Below, in pieces: positions 1 to 10,900 of a stretch of DNA of 60,090 nt (position 1 is its first letter; each line of letters begins with the position of its first letter). The notes under the pieces were generated by a model. The model worked only from the letters and a program-made list of their open reading frames with translations, searched no databases and was not told the origin of the DNA. The stretch is from Bifiguratus adelaidae (Eukaryota; Mucoromycota; Endogonomycetes; Endogonales), in contig MVBO01000089.1 in the NCBI GenBank assembly GCA_002261195.1, positions 1 through 60,090 of the forward strand. Direction: 5' to 3'. The translations under genes were made by a program, and so were the position numbers.

Positions 1-135
1 TTGGGAGCGTAAGTGCCCAAAAGCTTGTCAAGCATCCAGTGCTTGGGGGCGTTCAAACGCTTCATGTGCTTCTTGGGTCCGCGTGCCTATCATACATCAG
101 TAACATCGCCTATATGCTATTGATGCACTTACCAT
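1..135 (-). CDS. rps4: 40S ribosomal protein S4 (eS4), 5' end only
   Basis: Partial gene running off the left edge; transcription is leftward. The start codon is 135-133. A 46-nt intron (132-87, GTAAGT...TAG) follows immediately after ATG, and the second exon (86 to 1) opens with Ala-Arg-Gly-Pro-Lys-Lys-His, then KRLNAPKHWMLDKLLGTYAP, the characteristic amino terminus of eukaryotic S4e. eS4 is a structural and RNA-binding protein of the small ribosomal subunit. An intron directly behind the start codon is a common arrangement for ribosomal protein genes. The promoter lies in the 189 bp shared with the divergent SSX2IP-like gene. Only about 29 residues are visible, but the match to the family is close and leaves little doubt. 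Confidence 0.93.
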
Positions 136-254
136 GGTGAGTGGATGGATGGATGCCTTGGATAGTAAGAGAAAGAAGCGCGCGAGTCAACGAAGTTTGA
201 TATAAGCCACTGTCTACGTCATCGAAGACGCGCTCCTGAAAAAGGAAATGCAGA

Positions 255-260
255 ACGCGT
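255..260. promoter_or_regulatory. MCB-like site (ACGCGT) in the divergent promoter
   Basis: The palindromic hexamer ACGCGT lies between rps4 (start 135) and the SSX2IP-like gene (start 325). It is the core of the yeast MluI cell-cycle box bound by MBF-type factors at G1/S. One six-base match can be chance; the link to the mitotic-type gene downstream is inference. Confidence 0.3.
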
Positions 261-324
261 GCCAGATTCGGACGATTCACAGAACGCCTGCAACTGTTCA
301 ACTTTCCAGCGATTGCTGTCGACC

Positions 325-2435
325 ATGGCAGCCGATGGTGATGTGATCTCACCAATAAGGTATTGCAATGATGGTTATGTCCAGGAGACGCTTGCGCTAA
401 TGTGTATCGGTACTCCGTATTGACAGACCCAATCCTTCCACACCCTATCAGCGACAGACGTTTCAAATAAGCTCCGCCATCACACCTCCTTACGAATTCG
501 CAACACCAAAGAAGTACGTTTTTCTGTGCTTTGCTCGTCATGTGTAGGCGCAAAAATTGACATACCTTTCCAGAGAGCGCTTTTGCAATTTGGATAACCT
601 AAAGTCATCGTCTGAGTTTATCAACAGCAAGCTATCCGATGAAGGACTACCTTCACCCTTGCAATTCTGGAACGGTACGCACGAAGACGCAGTGCGCATT
701 GTCAACTGCATCGCCAAATTACTTGAGCAGAATCAGGTATTTCCGTCGCGGCTTTCGATGTAGATAAGGCAGCTCATCGATGTCTGTTTTATAGAATGAT
801 GCGAATGCTCGGACGGATATAGAAGAGAAATTTCAGCTACTCGTGAATGACTACGACACGGCGCAATCCAATGTGGTGAGTAGGATCTCTGCTGTATCAA
901 CTTAGCGTGAAAAATCTGGTTGCTGAAAATCCCCCAGGCACGGTTAAAGTTAAAGACAGATGCACTAGAGAGAGAAAATCATACATTGTCGGTGCGATTA
1001 CGGTAAGTGAGTTAGATAAATCATCGACATGGGTGGAACTGATCTATTATTGCGACAGTGTGGCCGAAAAGGAGAGCAAGCAGGCCAATTCACAGCTCAA
1101 GCTGGTAAAGGAAGAACTGGCAAGGTTGAAGGCGAATTCTCAGCATGCAAAAACACAGTTTCTGGTACGTCTTTACTAGCTTTGTCAACAACAGCGTCTT
1201 TGCTCCATGTGACTAAATCTACACCATCTCAGCACGAGCAACGTCGACAAGAAGCCAACTTGCAAAAGCACCGAGAGAAGTTACAGCGACTACTTGGGGA
1301 TGCCTACCGAGGACAAAAAATCATTGCCGAGTTACGGAATCTCCCGTCAGCGCCGGAACTAAGGGGAGGCAGCGCTGCGGAGCTGGTAAGCAAATCGAGG
1401 CATCGGTGAGCATCATGCTGAGACTGCATCTTGCCTTCCAGGATGAAGAAATCAAGAACCAAGCCAACCAGCGGGAGGCGCTCTTTCGCAAAGAAAATCT
1501 GGCTCTACGAGGCATGCTTCATGAACTAGCACAAGCGCTGGTGAGCAAGGTACTCTTGTATGAGACCAACGACGATGGACAACCTTTCAATGTTGATCAT
1601 TTGCATGTGGATCAACCAGGTCAAGTACGTGATTCCGAAGCACGCACATTGACTTTGAAAGGGCTAAACTTCTGTTTACTTACGCTAGATGTTTCCGGAT
1701 CTGCAAGTATTGCAATCTACCATCAAACAACTAGTGGCTCAAATCGATTATGAGTCCAACGAAAGACGGCAATCTGGATTCCAGCTCGCCACACAGATGC
1801 AAGAGGACCATCTGAATGCGGTCGAGCAGGAAGTGAATGACAATTACGATGTTGTCGAAGAGCAACGAAAGATGATTGATGACCTAAAGGCAGCAGTTGG
1901 TAAGTATCGGCCATCGATGATGAACTCAGTTAACAAGACGTTTAGAGAAACTTTCGGGCGATTTGGCCGAAAAGTCCAAGCTTGTCGAACACTTTTTAGA
2001 AAATGATTTGCAAGTCGGTAACCATTCCACAGATCAGATCAGCGAGTAAGTGTGCGCACACCACCACATGCTCCTCGCCAACTTCGTCGTTTACACTCTC
2101 CAGAGCACCTGCATCACATCCTTCAGCTGACGATGCTCCGCCTACACCGGTGACGAGAGAGTTGGCCACCCCACGCGTCTCCAAGGTAAGGTCCTTTTCT
2201 ATCCTACTAGCCATGCTCAACCTACTGCACTTAGCTACCACGACCCGCTCATCCTGTACCATCCACACCTGCCTGGGTATCCTCCCAAGACGCTAACAAA
2301 CATCTTGCAACACCATCTGCTCCAAGTAAGCTTGTTCAGCACCCTGATCAAGACGCCTTTGCAAGCACACCCGGTCTATCAGAGATTGGTACACCTTCCG
2401 TGGCCAATCCACAGAAGCGTGCTCGTGTATTATAA
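325..2435 (+). CDS. Afadin/alpha-actinin-binding (SSX2IP/Msd1-like) coiled-coil protein
   Basis: Twelve-exon model, 488 aa: 325-359, 427-513, 574-736, 795-875, 938-1002, 1059-1164, 1233-1385, 1442-1624, 1689-1899, 1946-2045, 2104-2185, 2235-2435. All junctions are GT-AG and stay in frame. After a short proline-rich lead the protein has RERFCNLDNL...LSDEGLPSPLQF...AVRIVNCIAKLLEQ, resembling the conserved amino-terminal block of SSX2IP (ADIP), then long coiled-coil segments with the NDY motif, and a low-complexity Pro/Ser/Thr tail ending PQKRARVL. Family members (human SSX2IP, fission yeast Msd1) act at centrosomes or spindle poles and anchor microtubule minus ends. The start at 325 was chosen because it alone joins in phase to exon 2. 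The family call rests on the amino-terminal block and the coiled-coil layout. Confidence 0.72.
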
Positions 2436-2514
2436 TGATTACTGTTCCATACCTTCAATCCCATTGTTTCTTCTAAATTGTGTGACTCTTGCTTCCATAA
2501 CTGCGAGGGTACTA

Positions 2515-3450
2515 ATGTCCTACTTTGAAGCTAAAGGGATCAGCAAGCGAGTGCACCCGGAAAAGCCAGGATATCTCTTCCACAACGCCTCCTTGACGGT
2601 ATCGCAAGGGGAATTGGTCGCCATTACTGGACCATCTGGTATTGGCAAAACCACATTTCTCAAATGCTTGGCAGACCTCATCATCTACGAGGAAGGTGAA
2701 TGTCTCTTACAGCAGGAGTCGCGCAAGTCATTCACCGCTTCCAACTGGCGAGCTCGGGTCACTTATATCCCTCAACGACCTCCTGCTATGCCAGGTACGC
2801 CTCTAGAGTTCTTGGACCGTGTGAAGCAACTCAAGGCTCAAGCGGCTCGCGTCACTCAATTCGATGATCCGGTAAGTTCCGCATGCAACAGGTTTATGGT
2901 GATTGACGAGGTGTATAGATCAAGATTGGCTTAGAGTGGAACTTGTCCGAGCATCTTTGGTATGAAGAATGGAGTACGTTGTCGGGAGGCGAGATGCAAC
3001 GGATGCAACTGGCCCTGGGTTTATCGCTTAAACCGGATGTGGTGCTTTTGGATGGTAAGAGATGTCGCCCTTATCTACAGATCTTGGTCTGAACGTATGT
3101 ATGTAGAACCTACATCTGCGTTGGATGCCGCTACGACCTTGTTGGTCGAAGAGACGCTCAAAAAGTACACGGTCATCATGGTGACGCATTCCCAAGAGCA
3201 AGCCTTCCGTATCGCTACGTCGCAGCTTCAATTCCATCCACCTGAACATCCTGGGACTCCTGCCAGAACAGAGCAGCGGGATGTAGAAGGCTCACGGCGT
3301 GGGTTTGACTGGCAAGATGCCTGGTATAGTGCCCAGTCTGGAAGAGAAACACCGCGTAGTACTAAAAGCGGAAAGACTAATGGCACGAATGGCAAAAAGG
3401 CTCAAGATGGACGTTTGGCAGAGATTTTGGTCCAGGAACGAGTGCAATGA
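2515..3450 (+). CDS. Single-domain ABC ATPase (STAR1/YbbL/FetA-like)
   Basis: Three exons, 2515-2871, 2919-3054, 3107-3450, 278 aa. It has one complete nucleotide-binding domain: Walker A GPSGIGKTT (about residues 40-48), Q-loop region YIPQRPP, signature LSGGE, Walker B VVLLDEPTSALD and H-loop MVTHS. No transmembrane segment is present, so it must work with a separate permease or as a soluble ATPase. Size and the short Q-loop region resemble bacterial YbbL/FetA and plant STAR1, which pair with a small membrane partner in metal or nucleotide-sugar export; substrate cannot be read here. The carboxy-terminal 80 residues are Lys/Gly/Gln-rich and poorly conserved in appearance. It starts 79 bp after the stop of the upstream gene on the same strand and converges on SAP18. 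Confidence 0.8.
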
Positions 3451-3573
3451 CTTATACTCTGGATACCTAGATCCATTCACGTATATAGACGTCTTCAAGT
3501 CCCAATGTCTGATTTGATTTTGTGTGAAATACATGCGAAGGAGTCTGTCTACCATAACGTGTGTTGGTAAAGC

Positions 3574-4520
3574 TTAGAATTGATCTCCTCGGAACCTGCC
3601 TCGTCGGTCATTGTCAAAAGTTCGTTTAGGTGGTCGATCATCACGATCACGATTGCCAAAACCATGTGGACGGCCCCAGCCATTCCCACGAGGCTCAAAT
3701 CGGTCCCTACGGCCAAAGCCAGAGTCTCCAAAGCTATCTCGTCGTTCTCCGAACCGATCATTGCGAGCTCGTCCAGTAATCCCCAACCCTTGAGGTCGAT
3801 CTGATGTAAATACGTTCACGTCGATATAATCGCCTGTGACGAACCGAGCATCCTCGAGCGTCTTGCTGGACTCTGCCGTCGTTTTGCTATTCATGACCAT
3901 GCCAAGGTCCTTGTAAATGTGTCGATTGCGGTTGTTGTCGTAAAAGATGAGACGGAAGGAGAGGCGGGCATTTGGTCGTGATGCTGTTGGTACGATTTGT
4001 TGGATAAGCGAGGATAGTTCGGAAAGCGTGGCATCGCGCCTAAGATGTCATGGTCAGTCGAGGCATGAGACAACACGTGAGCAAAAGCCCTACCAAGTGT
4101 ATATCTGAAGTTCATCTGTCGTAGGCGTTCGATTTGCCTCAAACTCGTCTAGTCTATCGGACATGCAATGAGACTGTTGTCGTGGCCCAAAGACATGGCG
4201 TACGCTCTCAACGAGACTTACCTATGATGTCCGCCTTCCTTCCAAAAAATGCGCAATAGAAAAGGGCATGTCTACCAGCAGCATAGAGGTAAGCCGGTGG
4301 TCAATTTGGGTACCGATCGCTACCGTGCAAGTGCCACATGCCCAAGCAAGTCGGACATTGTTCCAATGGCCGCTTGTCTGCCCAAATCGCACAGGTCTGT
4401 GCTAGGACTTGCGCAACCCATCCATGCTCTCCTTGTATGCGCCAAAAGCAAACTCACCTTCTCTCTATCTACCTTGAGCGGCCCTGATTTCTCCTCAATG
4501 GCCGATGCAACCGCTGCCAT
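3574..4520 (-). CDS. sap18: SAP18 family protein with arginine-rich tail
   Basis: Four exons read leftward, 4520-4458, 4271-4222, 4153-4094, 4039-3574, 212 aa. The domain is clear: VDREKTCPFLLRIFWKEGGHH, RLDEFEANRTPTTDELQIYTWRDATL, and TGDYIDVNVF. SAP18 is a ubiquitin-fold protein of the ASAP/PSAP complexes at exon junctions and a partner of the Sin3 histone deacetylase complex. Unlike the compact human protein (about 150 aa), the last 70 residues here form an Arg/Gly/Phe/Asp-rich low-complexity tail (RRDRFEPRGNGWGRPHGF and similar), suggesting RNA binding or arginine methylation. The tail is in frame with the domain without an intron. It ends 123 bp from the ABC gene's stop, so the two transcripts probably overlap at their 3' ends. 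Confidence 0.92.
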
Positions 4521-4577
4521 GCCTGGTTGAGAGAAGACGCGTCAAAGGGGACAATGGATAACCTTTATTTGATGACG

Positions 4578-6059
4578 TCATACAATCCAATCTCGGTGCA
4601 TGGCTGCCCGCCGTTCAGCATCTGCCAGTTGGCCTTCTTCTGCATGTAATCCTACTGAATAATACCTTCTACGTCTTCTCAGGGTAATGAACCATGGCAT
4701 ACCGCGTTCATCGAGGACAGCACTCACATTAGCGCTGGCTTGCAAGTGTTCAATCCAAGATATCATGCCAATGTGCGTACATGGACTGGGTCGCATCAAG
4801 ATTTGAGTGCCAGAAATTGGACATCGAAGGCGGAGGGTGTGTGGGCGTTTGGTATAATCAGGAGGTAGACCGGCCTGTGCTGATTGCATGGAGAGTGTTT
4901 GTAGTGGTGCTTCCTGGGTCGTGGATTCGAAAGGTTGGGATCTTGATCGTGCCAGAGCGGCAGTGGTAAAGGGTATATGTGGTAAGGAGAGTGCGGATGC
5001 GGATCGGATGGATCGGGTATGAGGTGTGAGAGACGGTAGAACGGGTGGTGGAACGCGATAGATGCTCAATGCCGTTCCCCATAGTACTACGTAACGTCTT
5101 CTCCATCGACGGTCGCGTTCTTTGCCTGGTCGACCATCAACTTCGTACTTTAGACGGACCCAACCCATCTTGTAGACGGAGCAACTGTATTCTGGTAATA
5201 CCTCGGAACCATCCTCGGGATGAGAAGCTGTAGTGTTGGACAGTTTGATGTGATGAATTGCATCGTCGTGTGCGTAAAGATCATCCTCTGGTTTGATCAA
5301 GGACAAGGGAAGGGAAAAGGTGGAGTTGGAAGGATCGGTGTTGTTCCCGCGATCAAGCGCTGGCATAGAATACCGGTGGTGGACCGTACTAGATCTTGAT
5401 GCTGGTGACAACGTGGGCGCATTTGCCGACGACAACGTGTGCCGCAGTGCTTCTGGTAGAAATATGGACACGCTGCGATGTCGCTTTTGTCCACGGGAGG
5501 CCGCGGGAGTTTGTGCTACTTCATCAAGTTCCGGGCGCAAAGAGGCGTTTTCTGGGGTGGGAACGGCTATAATGTCATGATAGGATGGCGGTTCATCTTT
5601 GGCGGTTGTTGGAGAGGAGATGACACTGATTTCATCTTCAGAGAGATCTCTCGGCGGATGTGTCCCAGCGCTAGATGATGGGCTAAGCGAGATATTTCGC
5701 TCCCGAGAATGCGGAACGATATCTTTACCAGGCGTTGTTCCGGACATGAGCGCGGGTTGACTTGCTCGTCTGTTGTCTGTGTTCAGACCATCGCACCGAA
5801 GCCCCAAGGACGACGCGTCGCTCTGAGAAGTGGATGATGTCGTGCTGTTGCCTGAAGAAGACTGAACCATCGCGCCAGAACTGAAACGGACGAGTTTGGG
5901 CTGTGGTACTCTGCGGGTTTTGTCTAATGGTTCATGCAGGACACTTTTCCCTGAGTCGGCGGAAAGGGCTAGCCCTTTCACCGCATTGGATAAAGTGGAG
6001 AATTCCATATCCAAGGCACAGTTGGTATCCAATTGACCTGTCATGACCTGTTGCTCCAT
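4578..6059 (-). CDS. PH-domain protein, serine-rich, uncharacterised
   Basis: Single-exon frame of 493 aa. The first 290 residues are Ser/Pro/Thr-rich and probably disordered, with likely phosphosites (LSPSSSAG, SVISSPTT). A split pleckstrin-homology domain follows: MGWVRLKYEVDG (about 296-307), DRRWRRRYVVLWGTALSIYR (about 318-337), a serine-rich insertion of about 70 residues, then PHTLRLRCPISGTQILMRPS and the final helix MISWIEHLQASANVSAVLDERGMP. PH domains bind phosphoinositides or proteins at membranes. The layout resembles fungal cortical PH proteins, but I cannot assign an orthologue. The stop lies 57 bp upstream of the SAP18 start, same strand. Confidence 0.8.
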   Translation of the reverse strand: MEQQVMTGQLDTNCALDMEFSTLSNAVKGLALSADSGKSVLHEPLDKTRRVPQPKLVRFSSGAMVQSSSGNSTTSSTSQSDASSLGLRCDGLNTDNRRASQPALMSGTTPGKDIVPHSRERNISLSPSSSAGTHPPRDLSEDEISVISSPTTAKDEPPSYHDIIAVPTPENASLRPELDEVAQTPAASRGQKRHRSVSIFLPEALRHTLSSANAPTLSPASRSSTVHHRYSMPALDRGNNTDPSNSTFSLPLSLIKPEDDLYAHDDAIHHIKLSNTTASHPEDGSEVLPEYSCSVYKMGWVRLKYEVDGRPGKERDRRWRRRYVVLWGTALSIYRVPPPVLPSLTPHTRSIRSASALSLPHIPFTTAALARSRSQPFESTTQEAPLQTLSMQSAQAGLPPDYTKRPHTLRLRCPISGTQILMRPSPCTHIGMISWIEHLQASANVSAVLDERGMPWFITLRRRRRYYSVGLHAEEGQLADAERRAAMHRDWIV

Positions 6060-6668
6060 GCTGTATCAAGCGAAGGTCACCTGTATACAAGCGAGGAAAA
6101 GGAATACAAGGTCAAGAGCAGAGAGGAGAAAGAGAAGAAAGAGAGAGAAGAAGAAGAGCAAGAGATGTGAAGCTCAAGTTCAATGGTCATTAAATTCCCC
6201 GTAAAAGGCAACTATGTCATTGACGTCATGTGATGTTCAGTTTTCTATTGTTGTTGGAGGGCTGCGAAGAGGGGAAGGGGGTTTGGTCAATGCCAAAGTA
6301 TGAGAGCTCATGTGGAGAGTATAGGCCATGTGTAGGTGATTGATGGTGTTAGGTGGAAGAATTTGATGTAATGAAAATTTCGCGGTCCTGACGCGTCGAT
6401 CATTTTGAGTTTTAAGATCTGATGATCTCTTCTTGCCATGATGTAGTCGATGGATGAGGTAATGGCATGGATTGGATCGTAACTAGATCAGGTACACACA
6501 CACACGTCCAAAGAATCAAGCGCACATGGACACGAGAATTCCTGCGTCAATGCTATGCAATGAGGCTTTTCTCGGCATGATCGCTATATTACGTGAAATT
6601 TCCGGGCCATTTGTCCCGTAGATCCTGGTATCATGCAATCCATGTCTATAGTGAATATTACACTTGGG
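6060..6668. promoter_or_regulatory. Gene-free spacer; leader and promoter of the PH-domain gene
   Basis: Spacer of 609 bp between the MDM12 stop and the PH-gene start, both on the minus strand. From about 6110 to 6165 the plus strand is almost pure purine (GAGA/AAGAAG runs), so the minus-strand sense is a long CU-rich leader just before the ATG. An ACAC run lies near 6495. No supported gene was found. Confidence 0.55.
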
Positions 6669-7886
6669 CTAAGAATAGTCTACGCTATGCCAACTGGGCC
6701 ATACAAAGTCTTCATCCAGCATCTTGCGCAGCTGATCCACCACAAACCGCTCAATCTTGCCGACGTTTTTGAGTACCTGTCGATCCTTGTCACCAACCTC
6801 GGATTCAATGGTGACATTGCGTAAAAGGGAGGATTGTCCGGCTTCATGTGGCTCTACAAAGCAAACCGCAAGACGAGACTGTGATGAAAGCACGCCGACG
6901 ACGAGTTCTGCTTCGAAATCCAAACCGGTGACGGTGAGACGAATGGGTAGGGTAAGCATCACGGTGTCTGCATATCGCATGACGAGCTCTGTGTGTATGA
7001 CCATTTGAACGTTGCCCTTGTAAGAAATCGATGCGTGCACCTGAAAATCCGTGGGTGGCCGTGTGACTTTTTGGCTCTGTGTCGATGCTGGCCGAGTATC
7101 TTTGGCATTCAATGATGGTGTAGGTGAAGGCGTTTTGCTGGATGGAGTGGGAAACATGGTCTGTGATGGGAAGCCGTAGGAAAGACGAGACGTGTTGGAC
7201 ATTTGAGCGAGTGTATCGGGATGAGATGCAAAAGATGACATGGATGCTCGCTGATCAAAGAAAGCTTCTGGAGTGGAAGAGGAGATGGATCTAGCGTCTT
7301 GAGGATATTGTGAGAATGGCTGAGGTGAATCGGGGTGAAGGCTGAAGGGATGGTGCGGCGCTACGAGCGGTGATCGATGTAGTGCTTGAAACGGAATGGA
7401 TGGACTGCGAGGAGAGGCGTAGAGCGGCTGTTGATACAAGTGCTGATAGTGATGAACGGGTGTAGGCGTCAGCATGCTAGATGGTGGCCGTTGCATCTGG
7501 GCTTGAATGGACGCCAACGTTGATCGTTCCAAAGATACTTCAGATGGTGCTCTATACAAATAGGAGGCTTCCTCAGACATGGTTCCCAACTCTTGCGAGA
7601 GGTCATTATCCACACCATCGTCAAAGTCTTGTTCAATGTCCAACGACGCTCTACCGCCTATGTTCGCCTCGTCGTCTTCCACATGCTCGTAAAACTCGTC
7701 GAAGACATCGCAAATGTCGAGAATCTCAATGGCAGGCTCTACATCCCCCCAACTGAGCTCCGAGACGGTAATCTGACCAATGTAGGGAGGCTTCTGTATG
7801 GTGCTAAAGTGATCATTGAGAAACTTTTGCAGATTCTGCGCCAATGCAGGATCTGACAAGACTTTCCAGTTGATATCCAAAGACAT
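6669..7886 (-). CDS. mdm12: Mitochondrial distribution and morphology protein 12 (ERMES subunit)
   Basis: Intronless, 405 aa from the ATG at 7886. The protein opens MSLDINWKVLSDPALAQNLQ and continues with PPYIGQITVSELSWGD and EPAIEILDICDVFDEFYE, the hallmark amino-terminal part of the Mdm12 SMP (lipid-binding, TULIP-fold) domain. The second half of the domain, ASISYKGNVQMVIHTELV through KIERFVVDQLRKMLDEDFVWPSW, is at the carboxy end. Between them sits a disordered Pro/Ser/His/Gln-rich insert of about 190 residues, as in filamentous fungi. Mdm12 bridges Mmm1 and Mdm34 at ER-mitochondria contacts and carries phospholipids. The open frame continues 21 residues upstream to an ATG at 7949, but family alignment favours 7886; the longer form would overlap the PMS1 start antisense. 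Confidence 0.94.
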   Translation of the reverse strand: MSLDINWKVLSDPALAQNLQKFLNDHFSTIQKPPYIGQITVSELSWGDVEPAIEILDICDVFDEFYEHVEDDEANIGGRASLDIEQDFDDGVDNDLSQELGTMSEEASYLYRAPSEVSLERSTLASIQAQMQRPPSSMLTPTPVHHYQHLYQQPLYASPRSPSIPFQALHRSPLVAPHHPFSLHPDSPQPFSQYPQDARSISSSTPEAFFDQRASMSSFASHPDTLAQMSNTSRLSYGFPSQTMFPTPSSKTPSPTPSLNAKDTRPASTQSQKVTRPPTDFQVHASISYKGNVQMVIHTELVMRYADTVMLTLPIRLTVTGLDFEAELVVGVLSSQSRLAVCFVEPHEAGQSSLLRNVTIESEVGDKDRQVLKNVGKIERFVVDQLRKMLDEDFVWPSWHSVDYS

Positions 7887-7923
7887 TCTTGGAGCGCGAC
7901 ACATGCCGTAGACATTATAAGGC

Positions 7924-10900
7924 ATGGGGATCGCCACGATTGCAGCCATTGACCGGGCTTCAGTGCACCGGATATGTTCAGGTCAAGTCATTCTGGACCT
8001 GAGTATCGCGGTGAAGGAACTGGTTGAGAACGCGCTCGATGCAGACGCGACAGCGATAGGTAGGTGAGGGACACTTGTAGTCTCTATGGGCCATGTTTTG
8101 GGTCAAGGTGCTTACGCTTCTTGTTCTGGTGGATCCATGTAGAAGTACGCTTCAAGGACCATGGCCTTGAGCAGTTTGAAGTGACAGACAATGGAACAGG
8201 CATTGACAAGGACAACTATGCGCAGATTGGTAAGGATAGCGCGTCTTTTTTGGCCTCTTTGACAGGCAGGAGGAAAAGGGCTTGCTGACAAGGACGTGTA
8301 TAGCTCTCAAGCATCATACTTCCAAGATCAAGACGTTTAGCGACCTGGATTCCGTTTCATCGTTTGGGTTTCGGGGCGAGGCGTTGAGCTCCTTGTGCGC
8401 TTTGGGAAAGGTATCTGTGACCACTTGCACAGCAGATCAAGCACCTCGTGGCACGCGTCTGGACTTTGACTCCCACGGACGTATCCTAAGCGAAACGCCT
8501 GTGGCGCGAGAGGCAAGTATTTCAGCGACATTGCGTGCATGCTGACGACGCGTAGGCTGGCACAACTGTTCAAGTACAGGATCTCTTTTATGCTCTTCCG
8601 GTTCGACACAAGGAACTCAAGCGGAACATCAAGAAGGAATATGCAAAGACTCTCTCTCTTATGCAGGCATACGCTTTGATAGCGAGGAATGTCAGGTTTA
8701 GCGTGACCAATCCTACCGGCAAAAGGTGGGTCATACGTCTAGGGACCTTGAGAACTAATCCACTTACATTGATGGACGATATGTATAGCAAAGCAATATC
8801 TACCAATGGAAACAACCGAGTCCAAGATAACATTACGAATGTATTTGGTGCAAGGGCCGCCGCCTCATTGGTGCCCTTCGATTTAGCCCTTTCCGTTCAC
8901 TCGGACGAAAGCGACGAGGAGCCGGATGGAAATGTTCCCGACAATCTATCCTCAGCGCCAGCTTCTACACCTGTCAGTAAGGATACGGACGCATTGTCCC
9001 GCGTACGAGTTGTAGGCTTCATGTCGAAGCCTATATGGGGCAATGGCCGGAGCACTGCAGATCGGCAATATGTTTACGTCAACGGCCGACCATGTAATTT
9101 GCCAAAGGTAGAATCACATTGAGTCCGAGTTATATGGCTAATTATCCTAGATTGTTCGATGCTTTAATGACGCCTTTCACGAATATGTCAGTCATCAGTA
9201 TCCTTGCATCATTGTCGATCTCCGCTTGGAGCATGGTGGGTATTTGACCTGGAGATGGGATATGGCCACGACCCAGACTAACGGATATGCCTTATTAGGC
9301 GCTTACGACGTGAATGTCAGCCCCGATAAAAGAACTATTTTTCTCCATTATGAACGCGAAATTGTATTGGCATTGCATGAAGACTTGCGCAAAATGTTTG
9401 AGCCATCGCGTGGTACATATGCTACAGATCCTGCGGCTAACAGCCGACTGTCAGTGACCGGTAGCTCAACTCGCGCAGCTTGGTCTGTCGAGTCACCCCA
9501 GACACCTGCAACATCGTCCGAAGCTGACGAAGAGATAAGATATTCGGCAACCGCATCCAAAAGTGAATCTGAATCCAATACATCGACTCTTCGGCCGACA
9601 AGAAAGCGTGCAAGTCCGGAAGAGAGTGAATCAGACATGGCCGATACTCAAAGGGCAAAGAGGCTACGGCTGTCGCAATCTATTAGCGATCTCCAGCAAT
9701 TCAAATCACCCATTGGCAATTCACTAGCCGAGAAGACATCAACATTGCGACGCGTAGACAAGGATATCGAGCAAGTCAGCTTGCTTCGATACGTCAAGTA
9801 CCACGCCAAGCAGGTTTCAAACATCACGACATCCCCGACTTTTCGACAGAGTGAAGAAGGCGAGGGCGAAGAAGAGAGTTCTGATTCGTCCCTGGAATCC
9901 TCAGAGGTTCTCGATGAGGGTGACAACGAGCGCAACACGGTAACAGGCCCCAAGGTGACCACAGGCCAGATTGCCGAGCAAGAGGAGCCTAATAGGTCTC
10001 CGGAAGCGGAGGAAGAGACGGAGGAAGAGCATGTCACATACAAAGAGATCAAACCTCTTCAACTTGCTGCGCCCAAAAGAACCCCCATAGCATCTACGAC
10101 AAATCAGCAAGTGCGAATCAACACTCAAATTGCAGCCATCCGATCACGATATACAAGGTACTACCACGAATCGCGGCAAAGCAAAATTAAAATGACATCG
10201 AATAACGAGCTGACCGGTGCTGGTGTGGATCACTCAGAGGATGAAGCCAACCAGACGTTGAACAAGGTGATTAGCAAATCAGATTTTACCAGGATGATGG
10301 TTCTTGGACAATTCAACTTGGGCTTCATCATTGCGCTTCTTGCCACGGACGGTAGACGCGATTTGTTCATTATTGATCAGCATGCAAGTGATGAAAAGTA
10401 CAATTTCGAAACGTTGCAGCAGACCACTGTCATCCAAAGCCAAAAGCTCTTTGTGTAAGTAATTGACATACCTAATTAACTCATGGCTTACGCGTTTGAT
10501 TAGACCTAGGGCTTTGGAGTTGACGGCTGGTGAAGAGATCATTGCTGCCGAAAACGAAGACATTATTGCTGCCAATGGGTATGAAATTGAGGTTCATCAC
10601 GATGCCCCGCCCACGCAACGAATTAAACTCCTTGCCCAACCTGTGAGCAAAAGCACGGTGTTCGGGATCAAAGGTATGGTTTTATTAGCGAGCCGCCTCA
10701 TTGACGTGTATGGTATAGATCTAGAGGAGCTGATTTATCTCCTTTCCGAACATCCGGGAGAAATGGTTCGGTGTTCTAAAGCGCGAGCCATGTTTGCTTC
10801 TCGGGCTTGTCGAAAATCGGTCATGATTGGACATACCCTCAACAAGTCAAAGATGATTCAGGTATGTCCGTTGCATCCGCGTCAATGATACTCCTATTCA

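Noticed and set aside
110-553. 147-codon minus-strand frame at the left end
   Set aside because: Its end overlaps the rps4 start and intron, and most of it is antisense to the first exons of the SSX2IP-like gene; composition is not protein-like.
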